Positions 11,901 through 26,900 of a stretch of 64,000 bases of DNA are shown piece after piece (positions within the stretch are counted from its first letter, which is position 1; each line of letters opens with the position of its first letter). Position numbers and translations under genes: made by a program. The notes below the pieces were generated by a model, which ran no database searches, was not told the DNA's origin, and worked only from the letters and a program-made list of their open reading frames with translations. Source of the stretch: Brachycybe producta (Eukaryota; Arthropoda; Diplopoda; Playtdesmida; Andrognathidae); NCBI GenBank assembly GCA_036925085.1, contig JAUPFP010000040.1, forward strand, positions 775,939 through 839,938, read 5' to 3'.

Positions 11901-14900
11901 TGTCCATTCCCGCTCGTCTGGTTCACTTGCTATGAATTTTCGAAGTTACAGATCCATGAGCAAGCATAGACACTTCAATGACGCCCAAATTGAACTGGTG
12001 TAACTTTTTGAAGCGTGCATTGCACAATGGAAATGAAGACATTCTCTGCATTCCAGACTTTCTCTGGGAATGCATCAAATCCAAAATGTCCATTCCCGCT
12101 CGTCTGGTTCACTTGCTATGAATTTTCGAAGTTACAGATCCATGAGCAAGCACAGACACTTCAATGACGCCCAAATTGAACTGGTGTAACTTTTGAAGCG
12201 TGCATTGCACACTGGAAATGAAGACATGTCTGCATTCCAGACTTTTTCTGGGAATGCATCAAATACAAAAATTTCCATTCCCGCTCGTCTGGTTCACTTT
12301 GCTATGAATTTTCGAAGTTACAGATCCATGAGCAAGCATAGACACTTCAATGACGGCCCAAATTGAACTGGTGTAACTTTTGAAGCGTGCATTGCACACT
12401 GGAAACGAAGACATGTCTGCATTCCAGACTTTTCTGTGAATGCATCAAATACAAAATTTCCATTCCCGCTCGTCTGGTTCACTTGCTATGAATTTTCGAA
12501 GTTACAGAACCATGAGCAAGCATAGACACTTCAATGACGCCCAAATTGAACTGGTGTAACTTTTGAAGCGTGCATTGCACACTGGAAATGAAGACATCTC
12601 TGCACTCCAGACTTTTCTGGGAATGCATGAAATCCAAAATTTCCATTCCCGCTCGTCCTGGTTCACTTGCTATGAATTTTCGAAGTTACAGATCCATGAG
12701 CAAGCATAGACACTTCAATGACGCCCAAATTGAACTGGTGTAACTTTTGAAGCGTGCATTGCACACTGGAAACGAAGACATGTCTGCATTCCAGACTTTT
12801 CTGTGAATGCATCAAATACAAAATTTCCATTCCCGCTCGTCTGGTTCACTTGCTATGAATTTTCAAAGTTACAGATCCATGAGCAAGCATAGACACTTCA
12901 ATGACGCCCAAATTGAACTGGTGTAACTTTTAAAGCGTGCATTGCACACTGGAAATGAAGACATGTCTGCATTCCAGACTTTTCTGGGAATGCATCAAAT
13001 CCAAAATGTCCATTCCCCGCTCGTCTGGTTCACATTGCTATGAATTTTTCGAAGTTACAGATCCATGAGCAAGCATAGACACTTCAATGACGCCCAATTG
13101 AACTGGTGTAACTTTTGAAGCGTGCATTGCACACTGGAAATGAAGACATCTCTGCATTCCAGACTTTTCTGGGAATGCATCAAATCCAAAATGTCCATTC
13201 CCGCTCGTCTGGTTCACTTGCTATGAATTTTCGAAAGTTACAGATCCATGAGCAAGCATAGACACTTCAATGACGCCCAAATTGAAACTGGTGTAACTTT
13301 TGAAGCGTGCATTGCACACTGGAAATGAAGACATCTCTGCATTCCAGACTTTTCTGGGAATGCATCAAATCCAAAATTTTCCATTCCCGCTCGTCTGGTT
13401 CACTTGCTATGAATTTTCGAAGTTACAGATCCATGAGCAAGCATAGACACTTCAATGACGCCCAAATTGAACTGGTGTAACTTTTGAAGCGTGCATTGCA
13501 CACTGGAAATGAAGACATGTCTGCATTCCAGACTTTTCTGGGAATGCAGACATGTCTGCATTCCAGGACTTTTCTGGGAATGCATCAAATCCAAAATTTC
13601 CATTCCCGCTCGACTGGTTCACTTGCTATGAATTTTCAAAGTTACAGATCCATGAGCAAGCATAGACACTTCAATGACGCCCAAATTGAACTGGTGTAAC
13701 TTTTAAAGCGTGCATTGCACACTGGAAATGAAGACATGTCTGCATTCCAGACTTTTCTGGAATGCATCAAATCCAAAATGTCCATTCCCGCTCGTCTGGT
13801 TCACTTGCTATGAATTTTCGAAGTTACAGATCCATGAGCAAGCATAGACACTTCAATGACGCCCAAATTGAAATGGTGTAACTTTTGAAGCGTGCATTGC
13901 ACACTGGAAATGAAGACATGTCAGCATTCCAGACTTTTCTGGGAATGCATCAAATCCAAAATTTCCATTCCCGCTCGACTGGTTCACTTGCTATGAATTT
14001 CGAAGTTACAGATCCATGAGCAAGCATAGACACTTCAATGACGCCCAAATTGAACTGGTGTAACTTTTAAGCGTGCATTGCACACTGGAAATGAAGACAT
14101 GTCTGCATTCCAGACTTTTCTGGGAATGCATCAAATACAAAATTTCCATTCCCGCTCGTCTGGTTCACTTGCTATGAATTTTCGAAGTTACAGATCCATG
14201 AGCAAGCATAGACACTTCAATGACGACCAAATTGAACTGGTGTAACTTTTGAAGCGTGCATTGCACACTGGAAACGAAGACATGTCTGCATTCCAGACTT
14301 TTCTGTGAATGCATCAAATACAAAATTTCCATTCCCCGCTCGTCTGGTTCACTTGCTATGAATTTTCAAAGTTACAGATCCATGAGCAAGCATAGACACT
14401 TCAATGACGCCCAAATTGAACTGGTGTAACTTTTAAAGCGTGCATTGCACACTGGAAATGAAGACATGTCTGCATTCCAGACTTTTCTGGGAATGCATCA
14501 AATCCAAAATGTCCATTCCCGCTCGTCTGGTTCACTTGCTATGAATTTTCGAAGTTACAGATCCATGAGCAAGCATAGACACTTCAATGACGCCCAAATT
14601 GAACTGGTGTAACTTTTGAAGCGTGCATTGCACAATGGAAATGAAGACATCTCTGCATTCCAGACTTTTCTGGGAATGCATCAAATCCAAAATGTCCATT
14701 CCCGCTCGTCTGGTTCACTTGCTATGAATTTTCGAAGTTACAGATCCATGAGCAAGCATAGACACTTCAATGACGCCCAATTGAACTGGTGTAACTTTTG
14801 AAGCGTGCATTGCACACTGGAAATGAAGACATCTCTGCATTCCAGACTTTTCTGGGAATGCATCAAATCCAAATGTCCATTCCCGCTCGTCTGGTTCACT

Positions 14901-17900
14901 TGCTATGAATTTTCGAAGTTACAGATCCATGAGCAAGCATAGACACTTCAATGACGCCCAAATTGAACTGGTGTAACTTTGAAGCGTGCATTGCACAATG
15001 GAAATGAAGACATCTCTGCATTCCAGACTTTTCTGGGAATGCATCAAATCCAAAATGTCCATTCCGCTCGTCTGGTTCACTTGCTATGAATTTTCGAAGT
15101 TACAGATCCATGAGCAAGCATAGACACTTCAATGACGCCCAAATTGAACTGGTGTAACTTTTGAAGCGTGCATTGCACACTGGAAATGAAGACATGTCTG
15201 CATTCCAGACTTTTCTGGGAATGCATCAAATCCAAAATTCCATTCCCGCTCGACTGGTTCACTTGCTATGAATCTTCAAAGTTACAGATCCATGAGCAAG
15301 CATAGACACTTCAATGACGCCCAAATTGAACTGGTGTAACTTTTGAAGCGTGCATTGCACACTGGAAATGAAGACATCTCTGCATTCCAGACTTTTCTGG
15401 AATGCATCAAATCCAAAATGTCCATTCCCGCTCGTCTGGTTCACTTGCTATGAATTTTCGAAGTTACAGATCCATGAGCAAGCATAGACACTTCAATGAC
15501 GCCCAAATTGAACTGGTGTAACTTTTGAAGCGTGCATTGCACAATGGAAATGAAGACATCTCTGCATTCCAGACTTTTCTGGAATGCATCAAATCCAAAA
15601 TGTCCATTCCCGCTCGTCTGGTTCACTTGCTATGAATTTTCGAAGTTACAGATCCATGAGCAAGCACAGACACTTCAATGACGCCCAAATTGAACTGGTG
15701 TAACTTTTGAAGCGTGCATTGCACACTGGAAATGAAGACATGTCTGCATTCCAGACTTTTCTGGAATGCATCAAATACAAAATTTCCATTCCGCTCGTCT
15801 GGTTCACTTGCTATGAATTTTCGAAGTTACAGATCCATGAGCAAGCATAGACACTTCAATGACGCCCAAATTGAACTGGTGTAACTTTGAAGCGTGCATT
15901 GCACACTGGAAACGAAGACATGTCTGCATTCCAGACTTTTCTGTGAATGCATCAAATACAAAATTTCCATTCCCGCTCGTCTGGTTCACTTGCTATGAAT
16001 TTTCGAAGTTACAGAACCATGAGCAAGCATAGACACTTCAATGACGCCCAAATTGAACTGGTGTAACTTTTGAAGCGTGCATTGCACACTGGAAATGAAG
16101 ACATCTCTGCACTCCAGACTTTTCTGGGAATGCATGAAATCCAAAATTTCCATTCCCGCTCGTCTGGTTCACTTGCTATGAATTTTCGAAGTTACAGAAC
16201 CATGAGCAAGCATAGACACTTCAATGACGCCCAAATTGAACTGGTGTAACTTTTGAAGCGTGCATTGCACACTGGAAATGAAGACATCTCTGCACTCCAG
16301 ACTTTTCTGGGAATGCATGAAATCCAAATGTCCATTCCCGCTCGTCTGGTTCACTTGCTATGAATTTTTCAAAGTTACAGATCCATGAGCAAGCATAGAC
16401 ACTTCAATGACGCCCAAATTGAACTGGTGTAACTTTTGAAGCGTGCATTGCACACTGGAAACGAAGACATGTCTGCATTCCAGACTTTTCTGGGAATGCA
16501 TCAAATCCAAAATTTCCATTCCCGCTCGACTGGTTCACTTGCTATGAATTTTCAAAGTTACAGATCCATGAGCAAGCATAGACACTTCAATGACGCCCAA
16601 ATTGAACTGGTGTAACTTTTGAAGCGTGCATTGCACACTGGAAATGAAGACATCTCTGCACTCCAGACTTTTCTGGGAATGCACGAAATCCAAAATGTCC
16701 ATTCCCGCTCGTCTGGTTCACTTGCTATGAATTTTCAAAGTTACAGATCCATGAGCAAGCATAGACACTTCAATGACGCCCAAATTGAACTGGTGTAACT
16801 TTTGAAGCGTGCATTGCACACTGGAAACGAAGACATGTCTGCATTCCAGACTTTTCTGTGAATGCATCAAATACAAAATTTCCATTCCCGCTCGTCTGGT
16901 TCACTTGCTATGAATTTTCGAAGTTACAGATCCATGAGCAAGCATAGACACTTCAATGACGCCCAAATTGAACTGGTGTAACTTTTGAAGCGTGCATTGC
17001 ACACTGGAAATGAAGACATCTCTGCATTCCAGACTTTTCTGGGAATGCATCAAATCCAAAATGTCCATTCCCGCTCGTCTGGTTCACTTGCTATGAATTT
17101 TCGAAGTTACAGATCCATGAGCAAGCATAGACACTTCAATGACGCCCAAATTGAACTGGTGTAACTTTTGAAGCGTGCATTGCACACTGGAAATGAAGAC
17201 ATGTCTGCATTCCAGACTTTTCTGGGAATGCATGAAATCCAAAATGTCCATTCCCGCTCGTCTGGTTCACTTGCTATGAATTTTCAAAGTTACAGATCCA
17301 TGAGCAAGCATAGACACTTCAATGACGCCCAAATTGAACTGGTGTAACTTTTGAAGCGTGCATTGCACACTGGAAATGAAGACATCTCTGCACTCCAGAC
17401 TTTTCTGGGAATGCATGAAATCCAAAATGTCCATTCCCGCTCGTCTGGTTCACTTGCTATGAATTTTCAAAGTTACAGATCCATGAGCAAGCATAGACAC
17501 TTCAATGACGCCCAAATTGAACTGATGTAACTTTTGAAGCGTGCATTGCACACTGGAAACGAAGACATGTCTGCATTCCAGACTTTTCTGGGAATGCATC
17601 AAATCCAAAATTTCCATTCCCGCTCGACTGGTTCACTTGCTATGAATTTTCAAAGTTACAGATCCATGAGCAAGCATTGACACTTCAATGACGCCCAAAT
17701 TGAACTGGTGTAACTTTTAAAGCGTGCATTGCACACTGGAAATGAAGACATGTCTGCATTCCAGACTTTTCTGGGAATGCATCAAATACAAAATTTCCAT
17801 TCCCGCTCGTCTGGTTCACTTGCTATGAATTTTCGAAGTTACAGATCCATGAGCAAGCATAGACACTTCAATGACGCCCAAATTGAACTGGTGTAACTTT

Positions 17901-20900
17901 TGAAGCGTGCATTGCACACTGGAAATGAAGACATGTCTGCATTCCAGACTTTTCTGGGAATGCATCAAATCCAAAATTTCCATTCCCGCTCGACTGGTTC
18001 ACTTGCTATGAATTTTCAAAGTTACAGATCCATGAGCAAGCATAGACACTTCAATGACGCCCAAATTGAACTGGTGTAACTTTTGAAGCGTGCATTGCAC
18101 ACTGGAAATGAAGACATCTCTGCATTCCAGACTTTTCTGGGAATGCATCAAATCCAAAATGTCCATTCCCGCTCGTCTGGTTCACTTGCTATGAATTTTC
18201 GAAGTTACAGATCCATGAGCAAGCACAGACACTTCAATGACGCCCAAATTGAACTGGTGTAACTTTTGAAGCGTGCATTGCACACTGGAAATGAAGACAT
18301 GTCTGCATTCCAGACTTTTCTGGGAATGCATCAAATCCAAAATGTCCATTCCCGCTCGTCTGGTTCACTTGCTATGAATTTTCGAAGTTACAGATCCATG
18401 AGCAAGCACAGACACTTCAATGACGCCCAAATTGAACTGGTGTAACTTTTGAAGCGTGCATTGCACACTGGAAATGAAGACATGTCTGCATTCCAGACTT
18501 TTCTGGGAATGCATCAAATACAAAATTTCCATTCCCGCTCGTCTGGTTCACTTGCTATGAATTTTCGAAGTTACAGATCCATGAGCAAGCATAGACACTT
18601 CAATGACGCCCAAATTGAACTGGTGTAACTTTTGAAGCGTGCATTGCACACTGGAAACGAAGACATGTCTGCATTCCAGACTTTTCTGTGAATGCATCAA
18701 ATACAAAATTTCCATTCCCGCTCGTCTGGTTCACTTGCTATGAATTTTCGAAGTTACAGAACCATGAGCAAGCATAGACACTTCAATGACGCCCAAATTG
18801 AACTGGTGTAACTTTTGAAGCGTGCATTGCACACTGGAAACGAAGACATGTCTGCATTCCAGACTTTTCTGGGAATGCATCAAATCCAAAATTTCCATTC
18901 CCGCTCGACTGGTTCACTTGCTATGAATTTTCAAAGTTACAGATCTATGAGCAAGCATAGACACTTCAATGACGCCCAAATTGAACTGGTGTAACTTTTG
19001 AAGCGTGCATTGCACACTGGAAATGAAGACATCTCTGCACTCCAGACTTTTCTGGGAATGCATGAAATCCAAAATGTCCATTCCCGCTCGTCTGGTTCAC
19101 TTGCTATGAATTTTCAAAGTTACAGATCCATGAGCAAGCATAGACACTTCAATGACGCCCAAATTGAACTGGTGTAACTTTTGAAGCGTGCATTGCACAC
19201 TGGAAACGAAGACATGTCTGCATTCCAGACTTTTCTGTGAATGCATCAAATACAAAATTTCCATTCCCGCTCGTCTGGTTCACTTGCTATGAATTTTCGA
19301 AGTTACAGATCCATGAGCAAGCATAGACACTTCAATGACGCCCAAATTGAACTGGTGTAACTTTTGAAGCGTGCATTGCACACTGGAAATGAAGACATCT
19401 CTGCATTCCAGACTTTTCTGGGAATGCATCAAATCCAAAATGTCCATTCCCGCTCGTCTGGTTCACTTGCTATGAATTTTCGAAGTTACAGATCCATGAG
19501 CAAGCATAGACACTTCAATGACGCCCAAATTGAACTGGTGTAACTTTTGAAGCGTGCATTGCACAATGGAAATGAAGACATCTCTGCATTCCAGACTTTT
19601 CTGGGAATGCATCAAATCCAAAATGTCCATTCCCGCTCGTCTGGTTCACTTGCTATGAATTTTCGAAGTTACAGATCCATGAGCAAGCACAGACACTTCA
19701 ATGACGCCCAAATTGAACTGGTGTAACTTTTGAAGCGTGCATTGCACACTGGAAATGAAGACATGTCTGCATTCCAGACTTTTCTGGGAATGCATCAAAT
19801 ACAAAATTTCCATTCCCGCTCGTCTGGTTCACTTGCTATGAATTTTCGAAGTTACAGATCCATGAGCAAGCATAGACACTTCAATGACGCCCAAATTGAA
19901 CTGGTGTAACTTTTGAAGCGTGCATTGCACACTGGAAACGAAGACATGTCTGCATTCCAGACTTTTCTGTGAATGCATCAAATACAAAATTTCCATTCCC
20001 GCTCGTCTGGTTCACTTGCTATGAATTTTCGAAGTTACAGAACCATGAGCAAGCATAGACACTTCAATGACGCCCAAATTGAACTGGTGTAACTTTTGAA
20101 GCGTGCATTGCACACTGGAAATGAAGACATCTCTGCACTCCAGACTTTTCTGGGAATGCATGAAATCCAAAATTTCCATTCCCGCTCGTCTGGTTCACTT
20201 GCTATGAATTTTCGAAGTTACAGAACCATGAGCAAGCATAGACACTTCAATGACGCCCAAATTGAACTGGTGTAACTTTTGAAGCGTGCATTGCACACTG
20301 GAAATGAAGACATCTCTGCACTCCAGACTTTTCTGGGAATGCATGAAATCCAAAATGTCCATTCCCGCTCGTCTGGTTCACTTGCTATGAATTTTCAAAG
20401 TTACAGATCCATGAGCAAGCATAGACACTTCAATGACGCCCAAATTGAACTGGTGTAACTTTTGAAGCGTGCATTGCACACTGGAAACGAAGACATGTCT
20501 GCATTCCAGACTTTTCTGGGAATGCATCAAATCCAAAATTTCCATTCCCGCTCGACTGGTTCACTTGCTATGAATTTTCGAAGTTACAGATCCATGAGCA
20601 AGCATAGACACTTCAATGACGCCCAAATTGAACTGGTGTAACTTTTGAAGCGTGCATTGCACAATGGAAATGAAGACATCTCTGCATTCCAGACTTTTCT
20701 GGGAATGCATCAAATCCAAAATGTCCATTCCCGCTCGTCTGGTTCACTTGCTATGAATTTTCGAAGTTACAGATCCATGAGCAAGCACAGACACTTCAAT
20801 GACGCCCAAATTGAACTGGTGTAACTTTTGAAGCGTGCATTGCACACTGGAAATGAAGACATGTCTGCATTCCAGACTTTTCTGGGAATGCATCAAATAC

Positions 20901-23900
20901 AAAATTTCCATTCCCGCTCGTCTGGTTCACTTGCTATGAATTTTCGAAGTTACAGATCCATGAGCAAGCATAGACACTTCAATGACGCCCAAATTGAACT
21001 GGTGTAACTTTTGAAGCGTGCATTGCACACTGGAAATGAAGACATGTCTGCATTCCAGACTTTTCTGGGAATGCATCAAATCCAAAATTTCCATTCCCGC
21101 TCGACTGGTTCACTTGCTATGAATTTTCAAAGTTACAGATCCATGAGCAAGCATAGACACTTCAATGACGCCCAAATTGAACTGGTGTAACTTTTGAAGC
21201 GTGCATTGCACACTGGAAATGAAGACATGTCTGCATTCCAGACTTTTCTGGGAATGCATCAAATCCAAAATTTCCATTCCCGCTCGACTGGTTCACTTGC
21301 TATGAATTTTCAAAGTTACAGATCCATGAGCAAGCATTGACACTTCAATGACGCCCAAATTGAACTGGTGTAACTTTTAAAGCGTGCATTGCACACTGGA
21401 AATGAAGACATGTCTGCATTCCAGACTTTTCTGGGAATGCATCAAATACAAAATTTCCATTCCCGCTCGTCTGGTTCACTTGCTATGAATTTTCGAAGTT
21501 ACAGATCCATGAGCAAGCATAGACACTTCAATGACGCCCAAATTGAACTGGTGTAACTTTTGAAGCGTGCATTGCACAATGGAAATGAAGACATCTCTGC
21601 ATTCCAGACTTTTCTGGGAATACATCAAATCCAAAATGTCCATTCCCGCTCGTCTGGTTCACTTGCTATGAATTTTCGAAGTTACAGATCCATGAGCAAG
21701 CACAGACACTTCAATGACGCCCAAATTGAACTGGTGTAACTTTTGAAGCGTGCATTGCACACTGGAAATGAAGACATGTCTGCATTCCAGACTTTTCTGG
21801 GAATGCATCAAATACAAAATTTCCATTCCCGCTCGTCTGGTTCACTTGCTATGAATTTTCGAAGTTACAGATCCATGAGCAAGCATAGACACTTCAATGA
21901 CGCCCAAATTGAACTGGTGTAACTTTTGAAGCGTGCATTGCACACTGGAAATGAAGACATGTCTGCATTCCAGACTTTTCTGTGAATGCATCAAATACAA
22001 AATTTCCATTCCCGCTCGTCTGGTTCACTTGCTATGAATTTTCGAAGTTACAGATCCATGAGCAAGCATAGACACTTCAATGACGCCCAAATTGAACTGA
22101 TGTAACTTTTGAAGCGTGCATTGCACACTGGAAACGAAGACATGTCTGCATTCCAGACTTTTCTGGGAATGCATCAAATCCAAAATTTCCATTCCCGCTC
22201 GACTGGTTCACTTGCTATGAATTTTCAAAGTTACAGATCCATGAGCAAGCATTGACACTTCAATGACGCCCAAATTGAACTGGTGTAACTTTTAAAGCGT
22301 GCATTGCACACTGGAAATGAAGACATGTCTGCATTCCAGACTTTTCTGGGAATGCATCAAATACAAAATTTCCATTCCCGCTCGTCTGGTTCACTTGCTA
22401 TGAATTTTCGAAGTTACAGATCCATGAGCAAGCATAGACACTTCAATGACGCCCAAATTGAACTGGTGTAACTTTTGAAGCGTGCATTGCACAATGGAAA
22501 TGAAGACATCTCTGCATTCCAGACTTTTCTGGGAATACATCAAATCCAAAATGTCCATTCCCGCTCGTCTGGTTCACTTGCTATGAATTTTCGAAGTTAC
22601 AGATCCATGAGCAAGCACAGACACTTCAATGACGCCCAAATTGAACTGGTGTAACTTTTGAAGCGTGCATTGCACACTGGAAATGAAGACATGTCTGCAT
22701 TCCAGACTTTTCTGGGAATGCATCAAATACAAAATTTCCATTCCCGCTCGTCTGGTTCACTTGCTATGAATTTTCGAAGTTACAGATCCATGAGCAAGCA
22801 TAGACACTTCAATGACGCCCAAATTGAACTGGTGTAACTTTTGAAGCGTGCATTGCACACTGGAAATGAAGACATGTCTGCATTCCAGACTTTTCTGGGA
22901 ATGCATCAAATCCAAAATTTCCATTCCCGCTCGACTGGTTCACTTGCTATGAATTTTCGAAGTTACAGATCCATGAGCAAGCATAGACACTTCAATGACG
23001 CCCAAATTGAACTGGTGTAACTTTTGAAGCGTGCATTGCACACTGGAAATGAAGACATGTCTGCATTCCAGACTTTTCTGGGAATGCATCAAATACAAAA
23101 TGTCCATTCCCGCTTGTCTGGTTCACTTGCTATGAATTTTCGAAGTTACAGAACCATGAGCAAGCATAGACACTTCAATGACGCCCAAATTGAACTGGTG
23201 TCACTTTTGAAGCGTGCATTGCACACTGGAAATGAAGACATCTCTGCATTCCAGACTTTTCTGGGAATGCATCAAATCCAAAATGTCCATTCCCGCTCGT
23301 CTGGTTCACTTGCTATGAATTTTCGAAGTTACAGATCCATGAGCAAGCATAGACACTTCAATGACGCCCAAATTGAACTGGTGTAACTTTTGAAGCGTGC
23401 ATTGCACACTGGAAATGAAGACATCTCTGCATTCCAGACTTTTATGGGAATGCATCAAATCCAAAATGTCCATTCCCGCTTGTCTGGTTCACTTGCTATG
23501 AATTTTCGAAGTTACAGAACCATGAGCAAGCATAGACACTTCAATGACGCCCAAATTGAACTGGTGTAACTTTTGAAGCGTGCATTGCACACTGGAAATG
23601 AAGACATCTCTGCACTCCAGACTTTTCTGGGAATGCATGAAATCCAAAATGTCCATTCCCGCTCGTCTGGTTCACTTGCTATGAATTTTCAAAGTTACAG
23701 ATCCATGAGCAAGCATAGACACTTCAATGACGCCCAAATTGAACTGGTGTAACTTTTGAAGCGTGCATTGCACACTGGAAACGAAGACATGTCTGCATTC
23801 CAGACTTTTCTGTGAATGCATCAAATACAAAATTTCCATTCCCGCTCGTCTGGTTCACTTGCTATGAATTTTCGAAGTTACAGAACCATGAGCAAGCATA

Positions 23901-26900
23901 GACACTTCAATGACGCCCAAATTGAACTGGTGTAACTTTTGAAGCGTGCATTGCACACTGGAAATGAAGACATCTCTGCACTCCAGACTTTTCTGGGAAT
24001 GCATGAAATCCAAAATGTCCATTCCCGCTCGTCTGGTTCACTTGCTATGAATTTTCAAAGTTACAGATCCATGAGCAAGCATAGACACTTCAATGACGCC
24101 CAAATTGAACTGGTGTAACTTTTGAAGCGTGCATTGCACACTGGAAATGAAGACATCTCTGCACTCCAGACTTTTCTGGGAATGCATGAAATCCAAAATG
24201 TCCATTCCCGCTCGTCTGGTTCACTTGCTATGAATTTTCAAAGTTACAGATCCATGAGCAAGCATAGACACTTCAATGACGCCCAAATTGAACTGGTGTC
24301 ACTTTTGAAGCGTGCATTGCACACTGGAAATGAAGACATCTCTGCATTCCAGACTTTTCTGGGAATGCATCAAATCCAAAATGTCCATTCCCGCTCGTCT
24401 GGTTCACTTGCTATGAATTTTCGAAGTTACAGATCCATGAGCAAGCATAGACACTTCAATGACGCCCAAATTGAACTGGTGTAACTTTTGAAGCGTGCAT
24501 TGCACACTGGAAACGAAGACATGTCTGCATTCCAGACTTTTCTGTGAATGCATCAAATACAAAATTTCCATTCCCGCTCGTCTGGTTCACTTGCTATGAA
24601 TTTTCGAAGTTACAGATCCATGAGCAAGCATAGACACTTCAATGACGCCCAAATTGAACTGGTGTAACTTTTGAAGCGTGCATTGCACACTGGAAATGAA
24701 GACATCTCTGCATTCCAGACTTTTCTGGGAATGCATCAAATCCAAAATGTCCATTCCCGCTCGTCTGGTTCACTTGCTATGAATTTTCGAAGTTACAGAT
24801 CCATGAGCAAGCATAGACACTTCAATGACGCCCAAATTGAACTGGTGTAACTTTTGAAGCGTGCATTGCACAATGGAAATGAAGACATCTCTGCATTCCA
24901 GACTTTTCTGGGAATGCATCAAATCCAAAATGTCCATTCCCGCTCGTCTGGTTCACTTGCTATGAATTTTCGAAGTTACAGATCCATGAGCAAGCACAGA
25001 CACTTCAATGACGCCCAAATTGAACTGGTGTAACTTTTGAAGCGTGCATTGCACACTGGAAATGAAGACATGTCTGCATTCCAGACTTTTCTGGGAATGC
25101 ATCAAATACAAAATTTCCATTCCCGCTCGTCTGGTTCACTTGCTATGAATTTTCGAAGTTACAGATCCATGAGCAAGCATAGACACTTCAATGACGCCCA
25201 AATTGAACTGGTGTAACTTTTGAAGCGTGCATTGCACACTGGAAACGAAGACATGTCTGCATTCCAGACTTTTCTGTGAATGCATCAAATACAAAATTTC
25301 CATTCCCGCTCGTCTGGTTCACTTGCTATGAATTTTCGAAGTTACAGAACCATGAGCAAGCATAGACACTTCAATGACGCCCAAATTGAACTGGTGTAAC
25401 TTTTGAAGCGTGCATTGCACAATGGAAATGAAGACATCTCTGCATTCCAGACTTTTCTGGGAATGCATCAAATCCAAAATGTCCATTCCCGCTCGTCTGG
25501 TTCACTTGCTATGAATTTTCGAAGTTACAGATCCATGAGCAAGCATAGACACTTCAATGACGCCCAAATTGAACTGGTGTAACTTTTGAAGCGTGCATTG
25601 CACACTGGAAATGAAGACATCTCTGCATTCCAGACTTTTCTGGGAATGCATCAAATCCAAAATGTCCATTCCCGCTTGTCTGGTTCACTTGCTATGAATT
25701 TTCGAAGTTACAGAACCATGAGCAAGCATAGACACTTCAATGACGCCCAAATTGAACTGGTGTAACTTTTGAAGCGTGCATTGCACACTGGAAATGAAGA
25801 CATCTCTGCACTCCAGACTTTTCTGGGAATGCATGAAATCCAAAATGTCCATTCCCGCTCGTCTGGTTCACTTGCTATGAATTTTCAAAGTTACAGATCC
25901 ATGAGCAAGCATAGACACTTCAATGACGCCCAAATTGAACTGGTGTAACTTTTGAAGCGTGCATTGCACACTGGAAACGAAGACATGTCTGCATTCCAGA
26001 CTTTTCTGTGAATGCATCAAATACAAAATTTCCATTCCCGCTCGTCTGGTTCACTTGCTATGAATTTTCGAAGTTACAGAACCATGAGCAAGCATAGACA
26101 CTTCAATGACGCCCAAATTGAACTGGTGTAACTTTTGAAGCGTGCATTGCACACTGGAAATGAAGACATCTCTGCACTCCAGACTTTTCTGGGAATGCAT
26201 GAAATCCAAAATGTCCATTCCCGCTCGTCTGGTTCACTTGCTATGAATTTTCAAAGTTACAGATCCATGAGCAAGCATAGACACTTCAATGACGCCCAAA
26301 TTGAACTGGTGTAACTTTTGAAGCGTGCATTGCACACTGGAAATGAAGACATCTCTGCACTCCAGACTTTTCTGGGAATGCATGAAATCCAAAATGTCCA
26401 TTCCCGCTCGTCTGGTTCACTTGCTATGAATTTTCAAAGTTACAGATCCATGAGCAAGCATAGACACTTCAATGACGCCCAAATTGAACTGGTGTCACTT
26501 TTGAAGCGTGCATTGCACACTGGAAATGAAGACATCTCTGCATTCCAGACTTTTCTGGGAATGCATCAAATCCAAAATGTCCATTCCCGCTCGTCTGGTT
26601 CACTTGCTATGAATTTTCGAAGTTACAGATCCATGAGCAAGCATAGACACTTCAATGACGCCCAAATTGAACTGGTGTAACTTTTGAAGCGTGCATTGCA
26701 CACTGGAAACGAAGACATGTCTGCATTCCAGACTTTTCTGTGAATGCATCAAATACAAAATTTCCATTCCCGCTCGTCTGGTTCACTTGCTATGAATTTT
26801 CGAAGTTACAGATCCATGAGCAAGCATAGACACTTCAATGACGCCCAAATTGAACTGGTGTAACTTTTGAAGCGTGCATTGCACACTGGAAATGAAGACA

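Noticed and set aside
15077-16354. Successive 61-codon minus-strand frames in the satellite
   Set aside because: They repeat once per 183-bp unit, use alternative start codons, and merely reflect one stop per unit. The opposite strand gives equally long frames, and no protein family is recognisable.
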